The translations under genes and the position numbers were made by a program. DNA of 64,000 nt from Bacteroidales bacterium (GTDB lineage: Bacteria > Bacteroidota > Bacteroidia > Bacteroidales > UBA932), in the NCBI GenBank assembly GCA_015060405.1, contig SUYN01000002.1, positions 186,001-250,000 on the forward strand, given 5' to 3'. Shown piece after piece: positions 50,051-58,964 of this stretch. A model generated the notes under the pieces. It saw nothing but the letters and a program-made list of their open reading frames with translations, did no database searches and was not told the DNA's origin. The stretch's first letter is position 1. Each line of letters opens with the position of its first letter.

Positions 50051-51276
50051 TGGCTGCCCTGAAGGATACTCTTACCCTTCAGGATGCCGTAAAGATTACG
50101 GGCCCGCAGGCTTTCAACATAATGATAAAGCCTGTGGGCTCGCTTTGCAATCTGAGGTGTCACTACTGCTACTACCTCGACAAGGCTGACATCTACGGAG
50201 GGAGGGAACCTAAGATGACAGAGCAGATGCTCGAGCACTTCATTAAGGAATATATTGCCGCAAACGATGTCCCTGACGTATTCTTCAACTGGCACGGAGG
50301 CGAACCCCTGCTTGCCGGACTCGACTTCTACAGAAAGGCGATAGAATTCCAGCGGAGATATGCAGACGGGAAGAGGATACATAACACCCTCCAGACCAAC
50401 GCGACCCTGATAACCCCCGAATGGGCTGATTTCTTCCGCTCCAACGGTTTTCTGATAGGTGTGTCCCTCGACGGGCCGAAGAATGTCCATGACCGTTACC
50501 GTGGCGGGAAGGGAGGCGCTTCCGTCTTCGACCGGGTGGTGAGGGGGATAATGACCCTGTATCGTGCAGGGGTGCAGTATAATGTCATGGCGACAGTCAA
50601 CAGGCAGAGTGAAGGTCGGGGCCTGGAGATATATCAGTTCCTGAAATCTGCCGGTACGCGCTTCATCCAGTTCATGCCTGTGCTGGAGCACGTCAGGGAC
50701 GGGCGCATCGTAAGTCCTGAAACTGACGGTGCCATGATCGCTCCCTGGTCTGTGACCCCAAGGGGGTTCGGACAGTTCCTTTGTGACATATTCGACCATT
50801 GGGTGCGCCATGACGTGGGTAAGGTCTTTGTGAATCAGTTTGATGCCGTCCTTGCATGCTGGTGCGGGACCCAACCGGGCATATGTGCCCTGGCTCAGAC
50901 CTGTGGAGGCAATTCCATCATCGAGCACAACGGAGACCTCTATCCCTGCGATCATTTCGTATATGAGGGAAACAGGATAGGAAATGTCATGGAAACAGAC
51001 CTTCGCACCCTGATGAACTCTTCGAAGCAGGTCCGCTTCGGAATCGACAAGAGAAATTCCCTTCCGGACAGATGTCTCGGCTGCCGGTGGCTGTTCACAT
51101 GTCATGGAGAGTGCCCGAAACACCGTTTCAACACCACAGACAAGGGTGAGCCCGGACTCAACGCGTTGTGTGAAGGCTATCAGATGTTCTTCGGGCATGT
51201 CGCCCCGTATATGGACAAGATGAAACAACTCCTGATGGAGGGCAGGCCTGCATCAGGAGTGATGGATATGATATGA
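50050..51276 (+). CDS. Anaerobic sulfatase-maturating enzyme (radical SAM, anSME)
   Basis: This 408-residue protein converts the active-site Ser/Cys of sulfatases to formylglycine. It has the radical-SAM cysteines in GSLCNLRCHYCYYLDK, then FFNWHGGEPLLAGLDFYRKA and GVSLDGPKNVHDRYR. A C-terminal SPASM region carries further Fe-S cysteines (CWCGTQPGICALAQTC, GDLYPCDHFVY, CLGCRWLFTCHGECPKHRF). The start codon overlaps the sulfatase stop (TGATG), so the two are translationally coupled. Motifs and length match the family. Confidence 0.93.
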   Translation: MAALKDTLTLQDAVKITGPQAFNIMIKPVGSLCNLRCHYCYYLDKADIYGGREPKMTEQMLEHFIKEYIAANDVPDVFFNWHGGEPLLAGLDFYRKAIEFQRRYADGKRIHNTLQTNATLITPEWADFFRSNGFLIGVSLDGPKNVHDRYRGGKGGASVFDRVVRGIMTLYRAGVQYNVMATVNRQSEGRGLEIYQFLKSAGTRFIQFMPVLEHVRDGRIVSPETDGAMIAPWSVTPRGFGQFLCDIFDHWVRHDVGKVFVNQFDAVLACWCGTQPGICALAQTCGGNSIIEHNGDLYPCDHFVYEGNRIGNVMETDLRTLMNSSKQVRFGIDKRNSLPDRCLGCRWLFTCHGECPKHRFNTTDKGEPGLNALCEGYQMFFGHVAPYMDKMKQLLMEGRPASGVMDMI

Positions 51277-51298
51277 TGATATTTTCCCAGTCCGAGTA

Positions 51299-54118
51299 CT
51301 ATCTGACGATTACCTCCTGCAGAACTATGCCGGGATCCAGCATGCTGACCCTGATCTTCTGCTTTCCGGTGCAGCCGGAAGGTATGCGCAGGCTTCGCGA
51401 TGAGTAGCCGTGCAGCACATTGTAGCGCCATTCCGCAGTGAAGTCACCGGCATGAATGGAGAAAACCTCCGTACAGTCTTTCCCTATCTGTACTGCATAT
51501 CTTGCATCTCTTCCCTCATATATGTGCAGGGTAGGGAGAGTGCGGATCTCTATTTCCGTGTCTGTTCCGCACAGGTCGACCTCATATTCCACATACGGTG
51601 CATCTTCTATCGGGTATGACGGCGTGTCGAAAGGAAGTACCAGGACTCCGTCAGTATAGCCGAGTCCTTCTGCTCTGGTAATCTGTCCGTCGTCGGAATG
51701 TCCGCAGCTGTCATATTCCGATGCGGCGATGCGGACGCGAGGCTCTTCATTGAAAGGAGGCCATACCCCAAGGAATATGCGGTATATACGGGCTTCTTCT
51801 TTCAGCTTGCTGATATGCAGGTGATTCTCTCCTTTCTTCAGGCGCAATGTGCCGACCTTGCTCCACATCGGACCTATGAGCGGTGAATGCCATATGTTGT
51901 TTATAGGTGTTGCTGAGGCATCGAAACTGTCGGCTCCGGCCTCCACGTGGCAGAATATGTTGTCCTTTGCGGCCTTGGAGAAATTCTGTACAGGTGAAAT
52001 GGCTTCTATCCAGAGAGGAACTTCTGAATCCTCTTCACATTCTATGACAACTCCTTCTCCGGACAGGGCCTGATCTGCCGGAAGGAATCTCGCCTGAGGT
52101 GAATGGACGGCCATGTCGTGGACCTCAGGAGTGTAGAATGCAGGCTCTATCTTTTCTGAACGGTACCAGTGATAAGGCTGCCAGTTGAAGAATTCGTCCC
52201 ATTTTCCGTTGCATATCTCTTTGTTATAGCGGTCTGTCCAGCTGTTGAGGCCGTCGAACAGCTGTTTTACGCGAGTGGCATCTTCCTCAGCTTCTTCGAA
52301 GTTGCGGAATGTGGCGCGAACCATGCTTCTGCGTGCCAGAAGCTGGTACTCGTTGATCATCGCGGCACCGCATACCGGGTAGCTCACAAGTTCAAAATAT
52401 GCGTCCTGCAGTTCGGAAGGAATGTCTGCCGAGAGTGCTTCAGCCCTTGATGCTATGTCTTTCCAGGCGTGTATGCGTTCCTCGATCTGTTTTTCCGTAT
52501 AGTTTACAAACCATACATGAGAATCCTTTCCGCTTGCCTGCAGTCTGTAGTATTCTGCCTGTATGTCTGCAATCTCATCAGCGAAGTCCTTTCCGAAAGT
52601 CTTTGCAGCCCAGTGCCTTATATAGCCATGGGCTTTTTCCGGACTCCATTTGCGGATGTCCCATGCCAAATCCATGGCGAAGGAGATTTCCTTCTCGGCC
52701 GGCTTGATGTCTCCCACGTTGAACACCCAGATCTTCCTTACACCGAATTCATATGCCTTTGTCAGCTCGGCCGAAATGAATGAAGGCGAAAGAGGACTGA
52801 GCCAGATCCAGCTTGCAGGGTCTCCGTGATAGGAGAGGTGGTAATATATACCCGCACCTCCCTTGCGCTGCTGCTCCTGAGGGTTGGACAGGTTGCGGCA
52901 GTAGCCGTGCTTGTCGTCAGCCCACAGAAGGGTCACGTCCTCAGGTACCTGCAGGCCGTTGTGGTAGGCTTCCAGCACTTCCTCATATGTACACAGCACC
53001 TGCGGGATTTCCTCAAGCGGACGGTCTATGTTGCGGCGCAGGATCTCACGCTGGTCATCGAGTGCCTGCTGCATCAGAAGCACACGTTCCTGCGTGGTCC
53101 GGGCGCCTTCCATGGGATAGTCGTGGATGCCTCTGAGTCCCAATGTATATGTGTTCTCGTATTTTCCGTTGGTGCGGACACGTTCCTCCCAGTAGTCTTT
53201 CATTGTCTGACGGTTGGTGATGTAGTTGAAGTCACCGTAGGTTCCGACATTCTTCCATTCGTCCTCGTTGTTGCGCAGCATCTGTTCGCAGTGGGACGAA
53301 CCCATCACGATCGCATAGTCGTCGGCAAGCCGGGCATTTTCCGGGTCGGAATTGAATGCGGCGCTTCCGTTATGCATGGCCGGCCAGAGATAGTTTCCTT
53401 TCAGACGCAGGAGGAGATCGAAGACCTTTTCGTATGTCTTCGGACCGACTTTCCCGGTCTCCTTGTCGAAAGTCTGTTCCACCCAGCGGGCCCAGCCGCC
53501 GAAGCGCTCGTCGTTGATGAATATGCCTCTGTACTGAACGGAAGGCTCTCCCTGATGGAAGCATCCGGGCTCTACGTAGAGAGCTTCGCGTCTTGTCGGT
53601 GTGACGTCAGCCCACCAGTACCATGGCGAGACTCCCATGGCCTCGCTCAATGTGGTCAGGCCATAGGCCGTACCTCGTCTGTCGCTGCCGATAACGGCAA
53701 GGACAGGTGTCCCGTATTTCGGGTGCTTTGTGGTGGCGATCATGAATGATTCCCATTTCCCCTTCAGCCAGTCTGTATCCAGCCCGTTCTGTCCTGCAAT
53801 CCAGCCGATGATGTCACTCTGTCCCAATGTACCTGCGACTACGGCATTGCCGGCAGGAATCTCGTCGCTGTTGCAGATGACATTCAGACCGGCTTCAATG
53901 CCGGTGACCCTGCAGATGTCATCGGCCAGCATTCCTCCAGCTGTCCTGACGACGGTGAAATCGTCTGAATCCACATATAAGTCAGCTGCGATGCCGTCCG
54001 ACACCAGTGGGAAACAGCCTTTTCGTGCAGTTTCGCTGATGGCCGGCACGGATTCCTGCCAGTCTGCGCATGAAGCTGCACAGACAAAGGCGAGCAATAA
54101 TGGTATGAGTCTTTTCAT
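51299..54118 (-). CDS. GH115 xylan alpha-1,2-glucuronidase
   Basis: The ATG at 54118 (MKRLIPLLLAFVCAASC) gives a lipoprotein signal; the track's 54130 ATG adds four residues. The protein is 939 residues. GH115 features: GTLGQSDII, GTPVLAVIGSDRRGTAYGLTTLSEAMGVSPWYWWADV, PSVQYRGIFINDERFGGWARW, LKGNYLWPAMHN, VMGSSHCEQMLRN and LWADDKHGYCRNL. A C-terminal part after residue 650 completes the GH115 layout. It removes (methyl-)glucuronic acid side chains from glucuronoxylan, including internal ones. It lies 19 bp after the epimerase gene in the same minus-strand operon, beside beta-mannan genes, so the locus handles mixed hemicellulose. Confidence 0.9.
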   Translation of the reverse strand: MKRLIPLLLAFVCAASCADWQESVPAISETARKGCFPLVSDGIAADLYVDSDDFTVVRTAGGMLADDICRVTGIEAGLNVICNSDEIPAGNAVVAGTLGQSDIIGWIAGQNGLDTDWLKGKWESFMIATTKHPKYGTPVLAVIGSDRRGTAYGLTTLSEAMGVSPWYWWADVTPTRREALYVEPGCFHQGEPSVQYRGIFINDERFGGWARWVEQTFDKETGKVGPKTYEKVFDLLLRLKGNYLWPAMHNGSAAFNSDPENARLADDYAIVMGSSHCEQMLRNNEDEWKNVGTYGDFNYITNRQTMKDYWEERVRTNGKYENTYTLGLRGIHDYPMEGARTTQERVLLMQQALDDQREILRRNIDRPLEEIPQVLCTYEEVLEAYHNGLQVPEDVTLLWADDKHGYCRNLSNPQEQQRKGGAGIYYHLSYHGDPASWIWLSPLSPSFISAELTKAYEFGVRKIWVFNVGDIKPAEKEISFAMDLAWDIRKWSPEKAHGYIRHWAAKTFGKDFADEIADIQAEYYRLQASGKDSHVWFVNYTEKQIEERIHAWKDIASRAEALSADIPSELQDAYFELVSYPVCGAAMINEYQLLARRSMVRATFRNFEEAEEDATRVKQLFDGLNSWTDRYNKEICNGKWDEFFNWQPYHWYRSEKIEPAFYTPEVHDMAVHSPQARFLPADQALSGEGVVIECEEDSEVPLWIEAISPVQNFSKAAKDNIFCHVEAGADSFDASATPINNIWHSPLIGPMWSKVGTLRLKKGENHLHISKLKEEARIYRIFLGVWPPFNEEPRVRIAASEYDSCGHSDDGQITRAEGLGYTDGVLVLPFDTPSYPIEDAPYVEYEVDLCGTDTEIEIRTLPTLHIYEGRDARYAVQIGKDCTEVFSIHAGDFTAEWRYNVLHGYSSRSLRIPSGCTGKQKIRVSMLDPGIVLQEVIVR

Positions 54119-54137
54119 GTTGTATCTCATATGGGAA

Positions 54138-55343
54138 TTACTGTCTTGTACGTTCTATGATCTCCATGCACATCCTTCCGTTGTGGTAAGGGCATTTCCA
54201 GAATCCGGCCTTGTCGTCGTCCCGGTTGACGCTTCCGTCTGCCCTGAGGCTCCAGAACCACTCGCCGTTCTGCCGGTCGATGATGTGAGCCTTGATGAAG
54301 TCCCAGCACATCAATGCATTTTCCAGGCCTTCCTGCGAACCGAAATGGTCCCAGAGATTGAAGAATCCCACGACGGTCTCCGCCTGCACCCACCAGTGAC
54401 GGTCCCTGTCCACCTCGTCCGCCACCTTCTCGTATATCATGCCGCCTTCTGCAGAAAAGCCCTCGGCAGCTGCGGCTGCTATCTTCGGAACAAGTTTCTC
54501 TATCCTTTCAAGCACTTCGGAATTTCCCAGCACGAGAGCGGCTTCGTGGATGAGCCATGACGCCTCGATGTCGTGGCCGTAGGAAAATATGTCATAGCTG
54601 CACTGCCAGTCATCATTGAAGAACAGCTTGAGATGGCCGTCAGGGCCAAGGATGTGCCTCTCGAAGATTTCGATCAGTCCGCGGAGGCGTCTTTCCAGAA
54701 GAGGATCCTTCCACACGCGGTAGAGGCAGGTGTAGGCCTCGAGCACGTGGAGATGAGTGTTCATTGTCTTGCTTTCGTTGGCATCCTTGTCGCTCAACCT
54801 CATGTCCTCGATCTGCGCCCATTCGCGGGTGAAAGCCTCGAAATAGCCGTCTTTTTCATTGTCGAAGCTGTGATCCTCTATGTCATTGAAGAGCCTGATG
54901 GCATATTCCAGGGCTTCCTCGTCCCCATTCGCGCGGTGCAGTTCGGCAAGTCCGTAGATAGTGAAGGCTGTCGCATAGATCTGTTTCTTCGTGTCAAGAG
55001 GCGAAAAGTCGGGATTCAGGGACCAGTAGGTTCCTCCGAGCAGGCTGTCATAGAATCTGTCCAGCAGCAACTCTTTGGCCTTCAGTGCCATGTCGAGGTA
55101 TTCCCTGTCCCCCATAAGCCTGTAGGCCGATGCGAATGTCCATAGTATCCTGGCGGTCATGATGTTGCCTACTTCGGCAGCAGTGTCCAGGTTGTCCTTT
55201 CCGTCAATTCTTCCGTAGAATCCGCCTGTAGGATTGCATATCCTTTCCATCCAATACGGAAGAATGTTCTCGGTCAATTCTTTCTTTGCCTGTCCGGCAA
55301 GTGCCTGTGCAGCCAGTAATTCTGCGGAAGTCTTGTTTGTCAT
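54138..55343 (-). CDS. AGE-family epimerase: cellobiose/mannobiose 2-epimerase
   Basis: This 401-residue cytoplasmic protein of the N-acylglucosamine/cellobiose 2-epimerase family forms an (alpha/alpha)6 barrel. It contains ENILPYWMERICNPTGGFYGRID, HLHVLEAYTCLYRVWKD, IFSYGHDIEASWLIHEAA with a catalytic His, and DRHWWVQAETVVGFFNL with a second His. These match cellobiose 2-epimerases, which turn mannobiose into mannosyl-glucose. GH130 enzymes then phosphorolyse that product, and a GH130 gene is present at 61618. The gene is divergent from an AraC regulator and shares an operon with GH115. Confidence 0.88.
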   Translation of the reverse strand: MTNKTSAELLAAQALAGQAKKELTENILPYWMERICNPTGGFYGRIDGKDNLDTAAEVGNIMTARILWTFASAYRLMGDREYLDMALKAKELLLDRFYDSLLGGTYWSLNPDFSPLDTKKQIYATAFTIYGLAELHRANGDEEALEYAIRLFNDIEDHSFDNEKDGYFEAFTREWAQIEDMRLSDKDANESKTMNTHLHVLEAYTCLYRVWKDPLLERRLRGLIEIFERHILGPDGHLKLFFNDDWQCSYDIFSYGHDIEASWLIHEAALVLGNSEVLERIEKLVPKIAAAAAEGFSAEGGMIYEKVADEVDRDRHWWVQAETVVGFFNLWDHFGSQEGLENALMCWDFIKAHIIDRQNGEWFWSLRADGSVNRDDDKAGFWKCPYHNGRMCMEIIERTRQ

Positions 55344-55366
55344 GGTAGTATGGAATTAGTGTGTTA

Positions 55367-55374
55367 CAAATATA
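55367..55374 (-). promoter_or_regulatory. -7 box of the epimerase-GH115 operon
   Basis: TATATTTG on the minus strand, 23 bp before the epimerase ATG. The AraC regulator gene starts 145 bp away on the other strand, so its product may bind in this gap. Confidence 0.5.
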
Positions 55375-55487
55375 ATCAAAAAGATATTTTTACGGCAAAT
55401 GGAGTCAGACAGTGAAAGATAATTGACAGTAAATGTTAAAAAAGTATCATATTTAAGAATAATTGCATATCTTGCGGAAAAAAGAGA

Positions 55488-56366
55488 ATGAACAAGGTCT
55501 TCACTGAGATAACACCTTTGTCTGACAAGGACTGCTTTCACATCGTCGAGAGATATAAGACGGAATTTACCTACCCTCTTCACCAGCATAAGGAATTCGA
55601 GCTGAACTTCATCGAGAAAGGAAAAGGCATGCGCAGGATTGTAGGGGATAGTGTAGAGGAAATATCTGATTATGAGTTAGTTCTGATAGGTGGGGAAAAT
55701 CTTGAACATGTATGGGAGCAAGGCTCCTGCAAGTCTGAAGCCATCCGGGAGATCACCATCCAGTTCTCCGGCGACCTGTTCGGCGAGGAACTTATAGGAA
55801 GGAATCAGTTCACATCCATCCGCCGTATGCTCAAGAGGGCTGAGCATGGACTCTCATTTCCGCTCCGTTCCATCATGAAGATATACTCAGTGCTTGACAA
55901 CATCGCAAAGGAAGGCGAGAGGTTCATACAGTTCCTTCAGTTCATGTATATATTGTACGAACTGTCGGTTTCGGATGAAGCCAGGGTCCTGGCGTCCGGA
56001 TCGTTTGCGCACACAGAGAAGAGCACTGAGAGCCGCCGTGTCCAGAAGGTCAAGCAATATATTAACGATAACTACGCCAAGTCGCTGACTCTTAATGATA
56101 TGGCTGGTCTTGTCGGCATGAGCCCGGTCGCTTTCAGCCGGTTTTTTCGTCAGAGGACCGGAAGGACTCTGTCGGAATATATAGTTGATATACGCCTCGG
56201 CTACGCAGCCAGGGCTCTGGTGGATTCCACAAAGAACATCTCGGAAATCTGCTACGAATGCGGCTTCAACAACCTTTCCAATTTCAACAGGACCTTCAAG
56301 GCCAAGAGGGGTCTCACACCTCGTGACTTCCGTGCTATGTATAAGAAGAATAAGGTTGTGGTTTAG
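55488..56366 (+). CDS. AraC-family transcriptional regulator
   Basis: This 292-residue protein has an N-terminal cupin-like sensor (YKTEFTYPLHQHKEFELNFIEKGKGMRRIVGD). Its C-terminal pair of HTH motifs reads YINDNYAKSLTLNDMAGLVGMSPVAFSRFFRQRTGRTLSEYIVDIRLGYAARALVDSTKNISEICYECGFNNLSNFNRTFKAKRGLTPRDFRAMY. Such proteins sense a small sugar and activate nearby genes. It lies between the divergent epimerase-GH115 operon and the mannanase operon and is the likely regulator of both. The ligand may be a manno- or cello-disaccharide, which is an inference. Confidence 0.92.
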   Translation: MNKVFTEITPLSDKDCFHIVERYKTEFTYPLHQHKEFELNFIEKGKGMRRIVGDSVEEISDYELVLIGGENLEHVWEQGSCKSEAIREITIQFSGDLFGEELIGRNQFTSIRRMLKRAEHGLSFPLRSIMKIYSVLDNIAKEGERFIQFLQFMYILYELSVSDEARVLASGSFAHTEKSTESRRVQKVKQYINDNYAKSLTLNDMAGLVGMSPVAFSRFFRQRTGRTLSEYIVDIRLGYAARALVDSTKNISEICYECGFNNLSNFNRTFKAKRGLTPRDFRAMYKKNKVVV

Positions 56367-56389
56367 AAAGTATCAGAATTTGATAAATA

Positions 56390-56425
56390 TATATTTGTTT
56401 GACCTCTGCGTTTTCAGTAAATTTG
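56390..56425 (+). promoter_or_regulatory. Possible promoter(s) of the mannanase operon
   Basis: Two -7-like boxes, TATATTTG (56390-56397) and TAAATTTG (56418-56425), lie 60 and 33 bp before the mannanase ATG. A palindrome TTAGCGCTAA (56440-56449) sits between them and the ATG and could be an operator. Confidence 0.4.
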
Positions 56426-56457
56426 CGTTACCATAATTTTTAGCGCTAATTACAAAA

Positions 56458-58953
56458 ATGAAAACTCGGATTCTGTCAGTCCTGACGGTCGTTGCAGCTG
56501 CTCTGCTGTGTGCGTGTCAGGCTCAAAAGCCATCTTTCGTGGAAGTGAAAGATGGAAAGTTCGTTTGTGAAGACTACCCTTCACATTACGTCGGTACAAA
56601 TTTCTGGTATGGTGCCATCCTCGGCAGTGAGGGTGAAGGAGGTGACCGTGCACGTCTTGAGGCTGAGCTCGACACGCTCAAGGCCCTCGGTATGACCAAC
56701 CTGCGTGTCCTGGTCGGTGGAGATGGCCCGGACGGCATCCCTACACGTGTCAGTCCCACACTCCAGAAGGAACCTGGCGTCTACAACGACACCATCTTCC
56801 GTGGACTGGACTACCTTCTTGCGGAAATGGCCGAAAGGGGCATGAAGGCTGTCCTTTACATCAACAACTCATGGGAGTGGTCAGGCGGCTATGGAATGTA
56901 TCTCGAGTGGGCAGGAGCCGGCAAGGCCCTGATTCCTGCAGAGGTAGGTTACACCGCATACTGCAATTATGTCTCACAGTTTGTGACGAACGAAAAGGCA
57001 AAGGAATTGTTCTACAATCATGTAAGGCATGTGGTGACCCGTACCAACACGGTGACGGGCAAGCCATACAAGGACGATCCTGCAATCTTCTCATGGCAGA
57101 TCGGCAACGAGCCTCGCTGCTTCAGACCGGACTCTCTCGGCCAGGCTGCTTTTGTCGACTTCATGTGGACTACCGCAGCCCTTATCAAGTCACTTGACCC
57201 TAACCACATGGTTTCATCAGGAAGCGAAGGCCGCCACGGCTGCGAAACAAGCCTTGAGCTCTTCGAGAAGGTACATTCCTGCCCTGACATAGACTACATG
57301 AACATCCACATATGGCCTTACAACTGGAGCTGGGTGCGTGAAAAGACCCTCAAGACAAACCTTCAGAAGGCAATAGCCAATACAGACGAATATATCGACG
57401 AGCATGTCGCGATCGCGGCAAAATACGGCAAGCCTGTAGTGCTTGAGGAGTTCGGCTTCCCTCGCGACGACTTCCAGTTTGCGCAGGGAACGCCTACAAC
57501 AGCCCGTGACGAGTATTACAGACATGTCTTTGGACGTATCGTCGAGTCTGCGAAGACAGGCGGACTGTTCGCCGGTCTTAATTTCTGGGGCTGGGGCGGA
57601 CTTGCCGGCCAGTCCCAGACCAATCTCTACTGGCAGCCTGGTGATGATTATTGCGGCGACCCTGCACAGGAACAGCAGGGACTCAATTCTGTATATGCAT
57701 GCGATGAGTCTACAGTGGCTGTGATCAGGCAGTCTGCCGAGGCAATCGGGAAGGCCCTTCTTCCGAAAGCGAGATTCGTCATTGAAGAGACTGCAGGAAT
57801 CTGCACAGGCAAGGGTCCTCATGCAGTTGACGTGGAGATCACTTCTTCAGATGTGAAAAAGGCGGATCTTCTCCTTGAGGTCTCTACGGATTTCGGTTCT
57901 CCTGTGACGACTGTTGCCAAGACTGTCCGGTTTCAGGACGGAAAGGCACTGGCTGCTTTCGGACTGGATATGGAACCGGGCTTCTATGCAGCAGTGCTCA
58001 ACCTTGTGAATGAGGATGGTACAAAGGTGGAGATCGGCCGTACTAATCTTGGCTTCAATCCTGAGCAGATCGTTTCAGAGCAGGACAAGCAGCCGGACTT
58101 TGATGAATTCTGGGAGCAGACGCTCGCTGAGCTTGCAGCAGTCGCTCCTGATTACAAGCTTACTCTTCTTGAAGACCATTCCAATGATGTCCGCAAGTCA
58201 TATCGCGTTGATATGAAGTCACTTGGCGGAGAACAGATCAGCGGTCTCCTCCTCCTCCCCACAGCTGAGGGCAAGCATCCGGCAGTCATTTCATATATGG
58301 GTTACGGCAGTGATGTCTGGTATGCGGATCCGTCTGCCGATCCAGACAGAATAGAATTCATGCTCTGCGTCCGCAATCAGGCTTTCAACAGAACACCGGG
58401 TGAGAAGGATGACTGGTGCACACGCGGTCTGGGTGACAAGTACAGCTACTATTATCGCGGAGCATTTGCGGATGCAGTCCGTGCGATTGATTTCGTGTGT
58501 TCGCTTCCTCAGACAGACACCGGGCGTGTCGTGGCTCACGGCGAAAGCCAGGGCGGCGCGTTGACCCTGGTGGCAGCTTCGCTTGACCACAGGCTCAAGG
58601 CCATCGCCCCTTCGGCACCTTTCCTCAATGACTACAAGGATTACTTCGTTCTCGCAGACTGGCCCGGCAACTGGTACATCCAGGCTGCCAAGGAGAGAGG
58701 GATCTCTGATGAGGATCTCTACAAGTTCCTGAGCTACTTCGATGTGAAGAACTTTACAGACAGGATCCAGTGTCCTGTGCTGATGGCAATAGGACTTCAG
58801 GACACAGTGTGTCCTCCGCACACTAACTTTGCGGGTTACAACCATATAGGGACAGAGAAGTCATGGATATGCTATCCTGCTGCAGGACACAACGTATGGC
58901 AGCAGGAAGGATGGCCTGTGGCCAAGGAAGACTTCCTCAAGAAATTCTTATAG
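56458..58953 (+). CDS. GH5_7-type beta-mannanase fused to a CE7-type acetylesterase
   Basis: This 831-residue lipoprotein has the signal MKTRILSVLTVVAAALLCAC. Residues about 25-440 form a GH5 mannanase of the GH5_7 type: YVGTNFWYGAILG, TNLRVLVGGDG, SWQIGNEPRCF with the acid/base Glu, DYMNIHIWPYNW, and VVLEEFGFPRDDF with the nucleophile Glu. Residues about 540-831 form a CE7-like acetylesterase: FDEFWEQTLAELA, GLLLLPTAEGKHPAVISYMGYG, the nucleophile motif VAHGESQGGALTLVAASLD, Asp in MAIGLQDTVCPP and His in YPAAGHNVW. One polypeptide would cut beta-mannan and remove its acetyl groups. It heads the mannan operon next to the AraC regulator. The subfamily is inferred. Confidence 0.87.
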   Translation: MKTRILSVLTVVAAALLCACQAQKPSFVEVKDGKFVCEDYPSHYVGTNFWYGAILGSEGEGGDRARLEAELDTLKALGMTNLRVLVGGDGPDGIPTRVSPTLQKEPGVYNDTIFRGLDYLLAEMAERGMKAVLYINNSWEWSGGYGMYLEWAGAGKALIPAEVGYTAYCNYVSQFVTNEKAKELFYNHVRHVVTRTNTVTGKPYKDDPAIFSWQIGNEPRCFRPDSLGQAAFVDFMWTTAALIKSLDPNHMVSSGSEGRHGCETSLELFEKVHSCPDIDYMNIHIWPYNWSWVREKTLKTNLQKAIANTDEYIDEHVAIAAKYGKPVVLEEFGFPRDDFQFAQGTPTTARDEYYRHVFGRIVESAKTGGLFAGLNFWGWGGLAGQSQTNLYWQPGDDYCGDPAQEQQGLNSVYACDESTVAVIRQSAEAIGKALLPKARFVIEETAGICTGKGPHAVDVEITSSDVKKADLLLEVSTDFGSPVTTVAKTVRFQDGKALAAFGLDMEPGFYAAVLNLVNEDGTKVEIGRTNLGFNPEQIVSEQDKQPDFDEFWEQTLAELAAVAPDYKLTLLEDHSNDVRKSYRVDMKSLGGEQISGLLLLPTAEGKHPAVISYMGYGSDVWYADPSADPDRIEFMLCVRNQAFNRTPGEKDDWCTRGLGDKYSYYYRGAFADAVRAIDFVCSLPQTDTGRVVAHGESQGGALTLVAASLDHRLKAIAPSAPFLNDYKDYFVLADWPGNWYIQAAKERGISDEDLYKFLSYFDVKNFTDRIQCPVLMAIGLQDTVCPPHTNFAGYNHIGTEKSWICYPAAGHNVWQQEGWPVAKEDFLKKFL

Positions 58954-58964
58954 ACAAAGACACT

